From Ancylostoma caninum (Eukaryota; Nematoda; Chromadorea; Rhabditida; Ancylostomatidae): DNA of 64,000 bases. Positions 13,249 to 25,500 of this stretch are shown here, one piece after another. Position numbers and translations under genes: made by a program. Position 1 is the first letter of the stretch. Each line of letters begins with the position of its first letter. The notes beneath the pieces were generated by a model. It was not told the origin of the DNA, made no database searches, and worked only from the letters and a program-made list of their open reading frames with translations. The stretch spans positions 992,001 to 1,056,000 of the forward strand of contig JBAJFG010000297.1 in assembly GCA_037903475.1 (NCBI GenBank), given 5' to 3'.

Positions 13249-14676
13249 CATTCCTACTTGAATTCCTTAAATATTTTTCGATCTGGCTTTGCTAATTTTT
13301 CTTGAGCCAGAATTTCATTGAGAGACTGTGCTGCATTCCAAACAGAGCATGAGATGCAATTGTGGATACGATTTTTGACAGCATCGTTACTAAATGAAAG
13401 AAGAGGATTATTTTAAAAAACCGTTCAAGCAGCGTTAATTTTTAAGGAGGTAGTGAGTCGCGAAAAAGCCGCTTTAATTATGAATCAACTTAATAGAACC
13501 ACTTCCTTGCTGCCTTGCGAGCATATCTGCTTAGAAATAGAAATCTAACTCTTGGAGATGTTTATCCAAAGTAAGTCCTTAGAGATGGCTAGCAGGTAGA
13601 AAACATTGACTTAGGGAGGGAGTGCGGGGGGAGGGGGTTTAATGCTTTGATAGGCTCACACGCAGGTGTCACTGCAATCTCTCCCACTGAAACCGGCTTC
13701 TTTTCTAGAACAACTATGACGTTATGTGATCAACCTGAATTTGCGAATGTCTCTGTAAATCGATTGGCTTCATACAAAGGCAAAATGACAGAGAGTGCGA
13801 CCATTCCAGTTGATTTCTTCGACGGTGCCATGTCAAGTTTTACATAAAAAAACCAATCCTTTCTCCGTACAGATAACCTGGTCTTATGAGCAAAGGAAAT
13901 CCAAGGAGGTCTTAATGGAACAAAGCCAGAAATATGGATCCATGCAAGGACATGTCTTATTGCATTATAGAACTTTAGAAGTGATTGTAGTATGGCCTGT
14001 GGGATCATCTAAAGCATTGCTTAACCAGTCCATTGCGTTTGTGACAAGCAAACTGACGAGCAATTAAATCGTGACCGATCACAACACGACATATTTAAAA
14101 CGTTGTAGCAGAAAAATGGTTTCAGTGGGAGAAAATGTAGACAACACCGCTCCAGTCTATCAAAGCACTAAAGCTGCCATTATGTCGACGTTTTGTACTT
14201 GCTAACCATCTCCCCGGATTTATGCTCAACTATTCATAGTAATTTTGAGCCGAACCTGATCGATGTCCTATCCAACAAGACTGGGATTCGTGAAAAGTTA
14301 TGCTGAAGCCAGTGTTGGTTGGCGTAATGGTTAGATAACCAGATTTCACTTTGTTACGCGTTCATGGAACATCCCAGTTTGACAATGGGAAATTTGACGC
14401 GGTAGTAAATGAGGAAGCACTCTTCACTTGCAAACATTTTTTCATTATTGCTTTCCAAGTGAAAAGTTCAACGAATGGGAGAGCCGCTATGATTTTGGAA
14501 CGCCGTTTTTCTTTTCGCGTCTAATAAAAAATAGAAAGTATAAAAATTAAAAATAAATAAAAATAAGAAGTAACAAGAAATGAGGGCGGAGTTCATCCTA
14601 CATTTTGCATCGAATGGTGATAAAATTAGGTTGGTTGTTCTAGGAGAGAACACAGTTCGGTTGAAAAGTGGAGTAC
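13249..14676. other. No gene supported
   Basis: Short frames on both strands without recognisable motifs. The end of the stretch is AT-rich and leads into the hAT MITE. Confidence 0.5.
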
Positions 14677-14684
14677 CCGCATAG

Positions 14685-14957
14685 CAGTGGCGGACGCAGA
14701 AAGTGGGCGGGAGGGGGGGCGTGGGAAGAAAAGTGGGGTCTCCGCCGTTTTGGGGACCCAGACGGAAAATAAAATTAATAATAATATTAATTATAATAAT
14801 AAACAATAAATAAAAAATATATTAAAAATAATAATAAAAATAAACAATTAAAAATAAACTAACACAAGATTTTTATTTGTATTGTAAAGTAATTTCGAAA
14901 ATTTGGCGACCCATTCTCGGGGGGGGGCGCGCGCCCCCCCCCCTGCGTCCGCCACTG
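14685..14957. mobile_element. hAT-type MITE (273 bp)
   Basis: Ends CAGTGGCGGACGCAG and CTGCGTCCGCCACTG, flanked by a perfect 8-bp duplication CCGCATAG (14677-14684, 14958-14965). Interior: a G-rich stretch, GTGGGGTCTCCGCC, and an AT-rich centre. Related truncated copies occur at about 36871-37060 and 40446-41290. Confidence 0.9.
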
Positions 14958-15032
14958 CCGCATAGCTACAAATGACATCGTACCAGCTCTCAAAGTGGAC
15001 TCTACCTGAGGTCAAAGTGAATACACCTACCC

Positions 15033-15845
15033 TGAACTTTCGTACCACGGTGGGTCCAACGTTATCCCATGGTTGGTATGCCGAATATCAACCATGGGAT
15101 AGCGGTGGGGCCACCTTGGGCTACTAGTGGGCCCCTCGTGGGCTAACCGGGGAGCCTCAGTAAGCAAATAGTGCGGTTTCCATGGCGAAACCTAGAGATT
15201 TTCGTGTGGAAACAGGGATTTTCACGGTGAAACCGGGATTTTCCGAGTTTATTTTAGTGGATCCAGGAACAAATCGAGGCAGTTACGAGGCAGACCGGAG
15301 ATTTCAAGGCAAATCGTGGATGCGGCCCCGTGAATGAGTCGAGCATCTCATGCAAATGAGGCCTTCCATATCCGCGCAAGGGCCTCCATGGTCCCAAGAT
15401 CTACTGGGTGCAGAAGAACCTACTACCCAGCAGTCTTAGAGCACAATTTCAAAGATTACTCATGGTACTGAAAAATTTTGTACGACGGGTTATATCATAG
15501 CCTGAGCGCTTACGGCGATGTTGAAACACTGATCACGACCGTCAAGAAAATTGGTGACATTCACAAAATCTAATCCTCGAGGATGGAGAGAGAATGGGTT
15601 AACAGCGGGAACAGGGTGGGTAGTTGGAGGTTCCACCGTGGAATGAACGAGTTTGGAGGGGCCACCCGGGGGAAGTGGTGGGCCCACCGTGAGATTGATA
15701 ACAATGGTGGAGTAACAGTGGGATGAGTGGGGGTGGATCCCGTGACAGTGGGATAACTAGGAGATAAACGGGAGATAACGTTGGACCGTCGGTTTTGGAT
15801 CCACCATGGGATAATGGTGAGTCCAGCGTGGTACGAAAGTTCAGA
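15033..15845. repeat. Inverted repeat pair about 0.8 kb apart
   Basis: CTGAACTTTCGTACCACG (from 15033) followed by TTATCCCATGG recurs inverted at about 15796-15845. The interior repeats TGGGATAACG and GTGGGCCCACC-like motifs. It lies between the hAT MITE and the 99-bp minisatellite. A foldback element is likely. Confidence 0.55.
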
Positions 15846-15879
15846 GAAGCAGAGAGAGTGCAGTCAACCGTGACACAAA

Positions 15880-16730
15880 ATGGACACATCCTGTGCTCTT
15901 GGTGGACACTACTAGAAGCCAGCGCGCAAAGGTAGTGGATACATCAATGATACAAAGTAGAGTCTACCATGACACAAAATGGACACATCCCGTCACCTTG
16001 GTGGACACTACCAGGAGTTAGCGCGCAAAGGTAGTGGATACATCCATGACACAAAGTGGAGTCTACCATGACACAAAGTGGACACATCCGGTAGCCTTGG
16101 TGGACACTACCAGGAGTTAGCGCGCAAAGGTAGTGGATACATCCATGACACAAAGTGGAGTCTACCATGACACAAAGTGGACACATCCGGTAGCCTTGGT
16201 GGACACTACCAGGAGTTAGCGCGCAAAGGTAGTGGATACATCCATGACACAAAGTGGAGTCTACCATGACACAAAGTGGACACATCCGGTAGCCTTGGTG
16301 GACACTACCAGGAGTTAGCGCGCAAAGGTAGTGGATACATCCATGACACAAAGTGGAGTCTACCATGACACAAAGTGGACACATCCGGTAGCCTTGGTGG
16401 ACACTACCAGGAGTTAGCGCGCAAAGGTAGTGGATACATCCATGACACAAAGTGGAGTCTACCATGACACAAAGTGGACACATCCGGTAGCCTTGGTGGA
16501 CACTACCAGGAGTTAGCGCGCAAAGGTAGTGGATACATCCATGACACAAAGTGGAGTCTACCATGACACAAAGTGGACACATCCGGTAGCCTTGGTGGAC
16601 ACTACCAGGAGTTAGCGCGCAAAGGCAGTGGATACATCCATGACACAAAGTGGAGTCTACCATGACACAAAGTGGAGTCTACCATGACACAAAATGGACA
16701 CATCCCGTCACCTTGGTGGACACTACAATG
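15880..16730. repeat. 99-bp minisatellite, about 8 copies
   Basis: The unit contains GTGGACACTACCAGGAGTTA, GCGCGCAAAGGTAGTGGATA and CATGACACAAAGTGGA (twice). The spacing is 99 bp (for example ACACATCC at 16082, 16181, 16280, 16379, 16478). The inner copies are almost identical, pointing to recent homogenisation. 99 bp equals 33 codons, so the - strand shows a repeated open frame; I do not regard it as a gene. Confidence 0.95.
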
Positions 16731-16945
16731 TCAACCAAAAAGTAGACACTACCAGCAGTCAAGGTGAACACATGGTGGACACAAAGTGGACACATGGTGG
16801 AGCGTCAGTCCAAGTTGGTAGACACATCCGGATAACAAAGTAGACTCATCTAGAATTGGCGGAAAATAGTTGACACATCTAGCATACCCCGGGATGTGTC
16901 AACTTTTTTGCATCCGGATGTGTCCACTTTGTGTCCTGGTTGTGT
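16731..16945. repeat. Degenerate GTGGACACA-type repeats flanking the 99-bp array
   Basis: Short diverged pieces such as AGTGGACACATGG, AGTAGACTCATC and GGATGTGTCCACTTTGTGTC continue beyond the ordered array, partly inverted. Confidence 0.6.
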
Positions 16946-19900
16946 CATTTTCTATTTGTGAGTTGCTTTCCTTTGATAGATGTGAATCTTTTGGTAAGTT
17001 TCTGGACCAGCCGTATACTTAGCTTAGAAGTCGGAATTTCAAAACTTTGCAAAAGGGTATACATACATATTTTCGCAATGCCTCGGGGCATAACATCCCC
17101 CAAATTGCAAGATTATGATCGAACATGGCATGTTTGCTATTATTTTTGTGTGTTGTCAGGTGCTTTGTATTCAGAGGTTCGTCTGAGAAGCAACATGTCT
17201 ATACTCTTTTCTATTCTGCTTGTAACTGCAATAAGTTCCTCAATTTTCGCAATTTCCGGTTTTTCTGACGATCACACATCTATAGAGATGCGAAAAAAGT
17301 TCGAAGTATTTATGTTCAACGGAGAGGGATCAGTTCCACTTCTCACAATTTTTTCCATGAAGTTAGCCTCCTGTTATCCAAGTGCACTCGCCTCTCTCTA
17401 CCATATTTAGCACAAAAATCACCACCTCAGTGGTGAAGGTTGGAGTTGACTACTTCGACGTGCACGTACTTTTTCTGCTTGCACTTCTCCCCCCATTCCT
17501 CCTCCATTCCACATCGGTTGTTAATGTATTCACTGCTTACGTGTCCTTGACGGCGAGAAAAGGCGATACTCTGTAATCGCTTTCGTAGAAGAGATAATTC
17601 GTCTATTCTTTGCGATCTGTGGGATTCAAACACCTATGGAATGCACGGATTTCACATATCTGCAGTGCTAGCAAGGAAAATAGTGACCAGTTATCAAAGG
17701 ATGTAAAGTTATAGGAATGTTGGATGCTTTGCCCTTGTCATTTCCAAAGAAACGCGACCAAATAATGGCGGAGTGGGCGCAAGGGAAATGAGGATGGTTG
17801 GAATAGACGTGCAACAGCCTTGTGGTGCTGGCAATGTCTTTGATTGCTCGCCCGCTCCTATTAATCTAAAAAAGCTGCGCGCGGCGTTGGAAGCCAGCCA
17901 GTTATCCGAATCCCCTCTTCCAGACTCAACCACTTCCCCTTCTCCCCTGTTCGCTTTCTGTACTGTTGTGATTACTACGACATCCAGTCTCATTTCGCGA
18001 AATATCTCCAGCTCTCATGTTTTCTATATCAAAACCAGTCTCATTTCTTTGCAAACTACTTTGACTTCGAGCTGTTATTTACAGCTATTCTTCAAACATT
18101 TGCTGTTATCAGAACTTCCTGATTCGATATAAGTCATCGAGATAGTGTTAAGTAGAAAATAGTGGGCTTCTTTTGGTGACCGTGATGCCGTCTGCCAAAA
18201 AAAAACTCATAGTAAATTACTAGTTCTCAAACTTTCTCTTGCTCTTTCAAGAGCTCACCTCATCGAAAATCAAAGTAGAACCTCCACTATGGCATTCAAC
18301 GGCTTGACCCCGAATTCCGCTATTCATCGATTCGATGAGGAATACGAATGCTGCACGCTTCGCAGCATTGGGAGCAGTTAGCGTATGGTCTATGCGTGCT
18401 TCTCTCGGGAGCATGTGGCTCGTTTTGAGAGAAGAGGTTGGTCATATATAGAACCACGTGGCATCGTTGTGCCAGGCCTCTGCTCAAGATGACTGCCCTC
18501 ATCCCAAGCGCAGAACTCCTACTGCGTCCATCCTATTTATGCATTGACCGAATATCAACATTATACAGAAAAAACTGTGAATTGAGTACATGGCACACGT
18601 AGTGCTGAATAACTCAAGTGTCACATAGATTCGAATTTAAATATTCAATTTTAAATAGGCTGGAAATTCGAATGTTCATAAAAAAACTGGGATAGTACAA
18701 CCCTGGAAGAAACAGAGGGAGGACTGCAGGGCACTGTTCTCCCAGCAACCGAATCGTTGAACTTTCCTGGATCATCAATCAATTTATTTGAATTGTTCGG
18801 TTTTATTCGGCTGTGATATGTCATCCCTCCCAAGCAACACATGGGTTTCCACTCCAATCCTAAGACCAATAGCGATGCTATCACCTACAGAGTTTCCTCA
18901 GTTCAGTTTCCTTAAGGAATTATTCAAAAGAAAAGATTTCTCATTCCCAGAGATTCCTGACTTCTGTTAGGGCGTAATTGGAAGAGCGGTGTAATGTTAA
19001 ATAACGTTAACAGCAAGTTTATGAGGTTCATTGTACAATGCAAAGGATGAGCGATCCCTCGTGCATCGATCCACACTGAAGTGACTTTGCTTATGATTCA
19101 AAATTCCAACATCATATTCGTTCCAAATTTCCGTTTGTAATAGGTTCGCAGAAGTGTTCCGTTGTTCTCTCTCATTCCCACAGGTGTTCAATGAGAGGTG
19201 AAGGTTTTTATTCTGGAAAACGGAAATATATGCCAACAATAACTTCTTTTATCCATAACATCACGGCTACGAATGTCATTTTATGCCAATAACATCTGAT
19301 ACTGTTATGATTCTGTTATGATTATGCGGAGATTGTGGTGATTCTGTTATGATTATGCAGATAAAGGGTCTAAAATTTTAAAAAAGGCAAATTTTAAAAG
19401 AATATCATAAAAAGATGAAGATTCCGTGTTGACTTTTTTATTTATATACTTTTATTTGTCTATTTCCAAACGTCGGAATTTGAGATCACTTTTAAAAAAT
19501 AACATTGTTCCTCGAATTTTGGCCAATCGAGTCCACAAATTAGAGAAAAGCTCAATTTCTTTTCCCGCCTCCCTCTCTGTCTCCTTCATAGTATGTCACT
19601 GATCTGTCAGAAATGGGCAGCCAGGTGGGAGTAGGAGAAATGTGTGATCCCTATCACGTTAGGAATTCAGATGGCCGGAATTCCCACAAACAAATTTGAC
19701 AAGAATATTATGCTGGACGTTGAACGATTAAAAATCGATATTAAAAGATTACTAAAGAAATTAAGAAATAAAAAGAGAGTCATCTCACCACTAGTGTCCA
19801 TGCACTACTATGTGCATAGACACCAAGGGTTGGAAGAGATCCTTATACCTCTGCTCTTTCTATGAACTTCGCATATTCAAGGAAGCCTTTGAGCCCTAAT

Positions 19901-21971
19901 TTTTTGTGGTTCCTGTTTGAACTCGGAATATACAGAAACTGCTCTTCACCAAGTCCTTTTCTCACAAATAACACCCCTGTTCATGTGTTCACTTTTGAAT
20001 CTGCCAACTATGTACAGTTTGTCTCAAACTAATTCAAGGATTGTGTGCGCTGCACACGGCGTTGCGGCCAGGGAAACGCGACGGGACCCAAATGGAGGAT
20101 GTCATCGAACATGCTCCATGTGAGAGTGTGAAGTAGGTCCCGCCGGGGTCACCATCCTCGAACTAATTCGACACATACTGAATTCCAGTATCACGCAGAT
20201 GGATAATTACCATCGACTATTTATTATGTTGAGTGAGAGTAAAGTGAAAATTTGGAGAGATGTAGTGCTTGACGCGATTATGCTTATACAAGGAGATGAT
20301 GTAGTACAAAATTTTCCTCGGTAGCATTGAGCTCAGTACACCAGCACTGACATAGTGTGAGACATATTTCTTGCATCTTTGGACCTCTTTTTAGTTTTAT
20401 AGTGGGATATCTAAGAAACATTAGTGGTTGGACATTTTGAGACCAAATAATTTGGCGATTACAAGTGAAAAAAAAGCTGATGAGGACTCTTGTTTTAGCC
20501 ATAGTGTTATAGAAGCAGTCGAATCGCTCTTTTACGCATGTTCCAGAAGCGTTGCTTTGATTAGGATGTTTCGTTCTAGATATCAAAGGCACCTCCAAAA
20601 CTAAGCAAAGTGCGGAACACCTTAGCAGCTGTATTCTTATCTCAGGAAAACGATCGTCACTCTCTATTGTGGGCTCGCAGCCATAGATTAGCCTGCTCTA
20701 GCCATGATTAAAAGACGTCATCTGTTCAACGTAAAAACTATCTCGTCCTGGAATGTGAAACGATACAAGCTCACCAAGCGCTGTGAAAAAAAAATGAAAA
20801 GACTTTGAAGTTGTTGTGTTACTTCAATGCACTGTCGAAAATTTCAGAAAAAAAGTAGGCCCTGTGAGCAACTTGTCAAGTTATTCATGGTTTTTTTCTG
20901 CAAATTCCCTAGATATATTTGCCCGCTGATGGTTTAATTTCAATCAAGATTCTGAGCTTACTTTTTCTGTCTATCTGGTGTTCCAAAGGAGCGAACCGTT
21001 CGGAAGGAGGTACAACCTGGGTCAAGAAAATTTTTTATGCATTTCAAACCGCTCTCGTGCTGAATATCTTATAAATGCTAATGAGATTGCTCAGTTCTAA
21101 GTGCAAAATGGCATAATAATTTTTCTTTGAGGCATTTTCACAACTTTTTTTACGAAAACTTTGGTCTTGTTGACTATTTCGTTCAAACCGGCACCAAGTT
21201 TCTTGCATGCAAACTTCATTCAGATCTACCGCAGACGTTATGCAGTCTGAACCAATGTTAACACATTCGCGGAACGAGCACATTTTTACACGGATATCTC
21301 TGGTCCGGTCAATTTGATTCGTTGCTCTCTGTATTTAATAATGTAGTCCTAGAAAAGGGCTGTTGGAAAAAGTATTATTTTGAACATAAAGGCGTGACAT
21401 GAAGTACTACACCCATCACATGGCCATGCGCGGACGCAAGGTGGTGGTGCACAGTGGTCTCACATGGCTCACAATTTTCATGTCTGAATTGCTAGACGAT
21501 TCCGAGTCTGCGTCATCTCGATGATTCCGTTGTGCATAAAAATGTCAACAAATATTTTTCGTTGGAAAAATCCCAGTAAATCGTTGTCTAACCCCTAAAC
21601 AACTAAACCACGCAAAAGTTTGACGAACAGAAACGATCCTCTACATCAACCGGTAACCTTTTGTAGAGTAGACCATACCCCGTTGTGCATAAAAATGTCA
21701 ACAAATGTCATACGTATTATAGAAAACCGTACAATACGTGCTAGTGAACTAGAGAGCTTCGACAGACAACTCGTGCATGTGCCACAGCTAACCCCACCCT
21801 CACAAAAAAAAACCTTCAAAATAATAGTTTCCAATGCATTTTGCGGTTTTATACATGACATTGTTTCCGGCGTTCCATCTGAATTCTATTTCCGCAAACA
21901 AAAGACCCCTTCAAAACGTTTTTGGGGTGGGACTCGGAACAAACATTGAATCTTTGCAACAATACGCGCCA
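16946..21971. other. No gene supported
   Basis: Contains a short frame with a signal-peptide-like start (17195-17410, see findings), TGTTATGATT tandem pieces near 19300, and a repeated 26-27-bp segment at about 21527 and 21680. Confidence 0.45.
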
Positions 21972-22592
21972 AGAACGGTTACTCAGAACCCCGAAAACAA
22001 GTTATCAGCCCAGCTTTGCCCAAAAACAACTTGCGAACGAGTTTTTAACTAGCAAATCGTTGTCGACAAGTCTGACGTCATCATGCCACCCGGAACCAAG
22101 TTGTCGACAAGCTTTCCCCCCTACAACTTGTCGACAAGGAAGAGAAGAAACATGTTGTCGACCAGCTTTTCCAAAAAACAACTTGCACGCAAGCTTTTGA
22201 CCGAAAAAGTTGTCAATAACCTTTTGGCCAAACAACCTGTCGACGAGAGAGAGAGAGAGTCAAGTTCCCACAGACGCGTAGCAATACGATGCAACCATTG
22301 AGGACATCAGGGCACCGGTTGCTCTGGTATAGTTTCGGGAAAGCATTTGCTTCCTAGTGAAGGACTGTTATGACCAAGTTCAGTTTTGTAGTGTATAGCT
22401 GACAGATTGTCAGTGAAGTTCGGGTCAAGAACAAGTTCATATGGTCGACAACCTGTTGGCAAGGAGAGGAGAAAAAACAAGTTATCGACAAGCTTTTCGA
22501 AAAGCAAGTTTCAGATGCGATCAGATACTCGCCCGTCGAATGCTTGTCGACAAGTTGTTTTTGGGGTTCTGAGTACACGATAAGCCGTTGGT
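21972..22592. mobile_element. Foldback element built around TTGTCGACAA palindromes
   Basis: Outer inverted arms share TACTCAGAACCCC and AAAACAA (left about 21978-22004, right about 22545-22578). Between them are at least eight exact or near copies of the 10-bp palindrome TTGTCGACAA, some joined to AAGCTTTTC (about 22058, 22101, 22128, 22153, 22239, 22443, 22485, 22545). No coding capacity. Confidence 0.7.
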
Positions 22593-25500
22593 TTAGGCTT
22601 CCACGCTGCGCTACATCGCACCACAATATCGATCGAGGACAAGAGCGGTGATATCAGCGAATTTGCGGAAGCGCCGACAATGAGAGTAGCAAGAGGCAGA
22701 TGATGCGACAAGAGAGCGGATAAGGAACCTACTGGTCTCTCCCGTACCCGTTTCATGCACAACCCATGTTGACAACCGTAGATTTTCGAGTCGCTTCATA
22801 ATTCCAGGGATTCCTGGATAGTAGGTTCTATAGCACTGCCAAATTATGCATCTTCAGAAATCGTAAAGACCCCAAGAACTCAGTGAGGCTTGTCGATTTA
22901 CTCTGTAAACTTGATCAAGCGCATTGGTAGGCATGAAAACAACGCCCTCTCAGGGTGTGTTGTCGTATTGTTGAAGAGTTAAAATTTGAGACGTGTGCCA
23001 GGGAAAAAATTCTCGTCGTCGATTCAAGCGAGACCGTTAGAGCGGGAGGCCCTGACTGCTCGCTGGCGCCATTTGCAAGTTGTGATCAGAATGTCAGGAG
23101 GACGCTTACCTGCAGCTTTCCTGTTCTCTACGTCAGCCTTAATTCAAACCAAGAAGAAAGTGTTTTTCTTTTACTACATAGTACTGGTGCTGTTGCAGAT
23201 CTATTTTTCACCTCTCGTGATCTCCACGCAAATAATCTCAATCAATAAGATAGTCTCGTCTGTCGCATTCCGCTCACCACTCCTGCTAGTGGCACCTATG
23301 TATGATGTTTTCCTTCATTTTCTTTAACTAATTTGAGAAATAATTCCTTCACTGTTCAGACATCAAATCTTTTTAAGGGTGAGTTTACTCTACTCGCTTA
23401 TTTCTCAAAAATGACTTCCTTATTCATCCAGCTGTCAGAAGTGAGGTTACTACAGGCTACTGTGCCTTATGGAGTCCCATAGGTTCACCTTTCCACTCTC
23501 GTTAGGTAATGTGCTTATATGGGAATTCTGTTCTGCTCATGGTTCAGAAATCGGCCAAAGGCATCCGATTCATGGTGTGAGGGCGGAAAACAAATCTGCT
23601 AGCAGAAGTGCTTAGTTTGTTTTAGCGTTTGATTTGAATTAACTGTACCAAGACTTCGAAAAAAAAACCAAACTTGAGACATGGATTCTCGGTGCATTGC
23701 AGTAGGGAAAATTTTCCTAAGATAATGCAATCTTTCGCCAGTGAGTATGGTGCTATGTGGCAAGAAGGCTCAGAACTTAGAATAAAACTTTAGAAACCAA
23801 CCCTCACTGAGCTTCATTTCGATCTATATTCATCGATGAATGCTTACCGGCATTTTCGCCATGGTTCATGTGTTTTCTGCTTTGTCCTTTACTGGAAAAT
23901 CTAAAAACTCTGATGTATCCCTAGTTATACTACTGGTTGTATTAATAATTGATGCGCAGGTCGGTTTGTTTCCAGTTATTACTTGCTTCCCCTGGCTAAT
24001 CAAGTTTTCCGAAATCCAATCCTTAACTTCGCATCACAAATCTACCACATTTTTTCTTTCGTTGGCTACTGGCCTCTTTTTCTACACCTACATGGTTGTG
24101 GAGAAATGCTAAGGTGTTATAATTATAGGACTAATTGGTGTGATGAATGGCCGACCCACTTCGTACCGATCACCAAGGTTGCAAGCTGGCCAAGCACCTG
24201 TTGAAATTCAGGGGTGAGTTCTTTATAACTGTGATGCTTGCAAGTTTTTCTTTAGGGTGAAATGGAGTCGGGGGGGGGGGCACCCCCTCCCCTTCCCACT
24301 TCATTTTACCCCTTCTTTGTAAATATTGCATGATGTTTCACTTCGTTTACATTTCTCGACTGAAAAAACTGCACTTTTGTTACACTTAATGATTTTGAAT
24401 GGGCTTTTTCAATCTCTCCATTTTTGAATTATTTTCATAAAATACTTACGCTTGATTATCTAGTTTCCAAATTGGTTTTTGATAAGTCTATTATGGAAAT
24501 GCTACCTCTTCGTGCTTCCAAGGTAATGGAGAGTCCGCCTTTTTCCTCATTCTCCTTCTGTCCACTCCGCCCGGAAGCACTTTATAATCCTCATGACACA
24601 ACTACTCTCTATCTTTGCACCTACAAAATTAACCGTCTACTTCACGAATTTTGTTGTTATTTAAGTTGTTTTTGAGCAATTTGTGCAGTATTGCTGTTTA
24701 CCAATAGGGTAGTCATGAGCAAAGGGTTAAACACGATGCTATCAGTGGAAGCGAGTATACGTACAGGGAACTGCAAATGGCCAGGTAAATACGGATGGGT
24801 GCCGCGGCGCGGTAGCCTTGGGCAAAGAGTACCAGAGAGCGTCATAAAAGCATTATCATTTGAGGCAGACAGTCAGAGTGCCACGCCCAGCGGCGCTTTT
24901 CTGTATTCACCCGGCCGTTTGGAGTTCCCTGTATCATGAAAGATGTTGGAATATGTTAGGATAGAAAGATTTGAAAATACTCAAGAGGTAAGTTCTAGAG
25001 AAAGTGCTCGTATTTGTGAAGTGTTAGAAATTCAAATGATTTCTGCTGTGAAATTGATTCAAAAGCAGGTATACTAATCCCCGGATCCATTGATTCCACT
25101 AAGGGTGAGTGACAGGAATGTAATGCTAGTTGCTTGAGCCTATGCTAGAGTCAGTTTCAGGCGCTACGATAGTTCAGCCTTCCTTCATATTGTCCGCCTT
25201 TCTCGTTACACTCTTCAAATGCTGGACACTATCTCGCTTCTTTTCTTTCCACGTTCTGTCTTTATCTATATTCGCTGGTGAAACAGGCTATCGAACTCAA
25301 ATTTCATCGCTTTTGGGGAAAAGTCTAGCATATTATCGCTTGAACTGGCTTGTTTGATGAACGCCTCATTGACCGCCTGACTGCTGGTAACGCTAATTAG
25401 AGAGAGGTCAGCGGCCGAAAACGGAGCAGCAGACCATTCTGCTGACAACCACCGCCTACAAGAGTTTAATTAGAGTATTTAGGATATGATTGCGGGATGT

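Noticed and set aside
15944..16663. 239-codon - strand ORF with 33-residue repeats
   Set aside because: It follows directly from a 99-bp tandem repeat; no start context, splice sites or domain.
23840..24112. Hydrophobic 90-codon ORF that might be a membrane protein exon
   Set aside because: No family motif and no consistent neighbouring exons; AT-rich sequence often gives hydrophobic frames.
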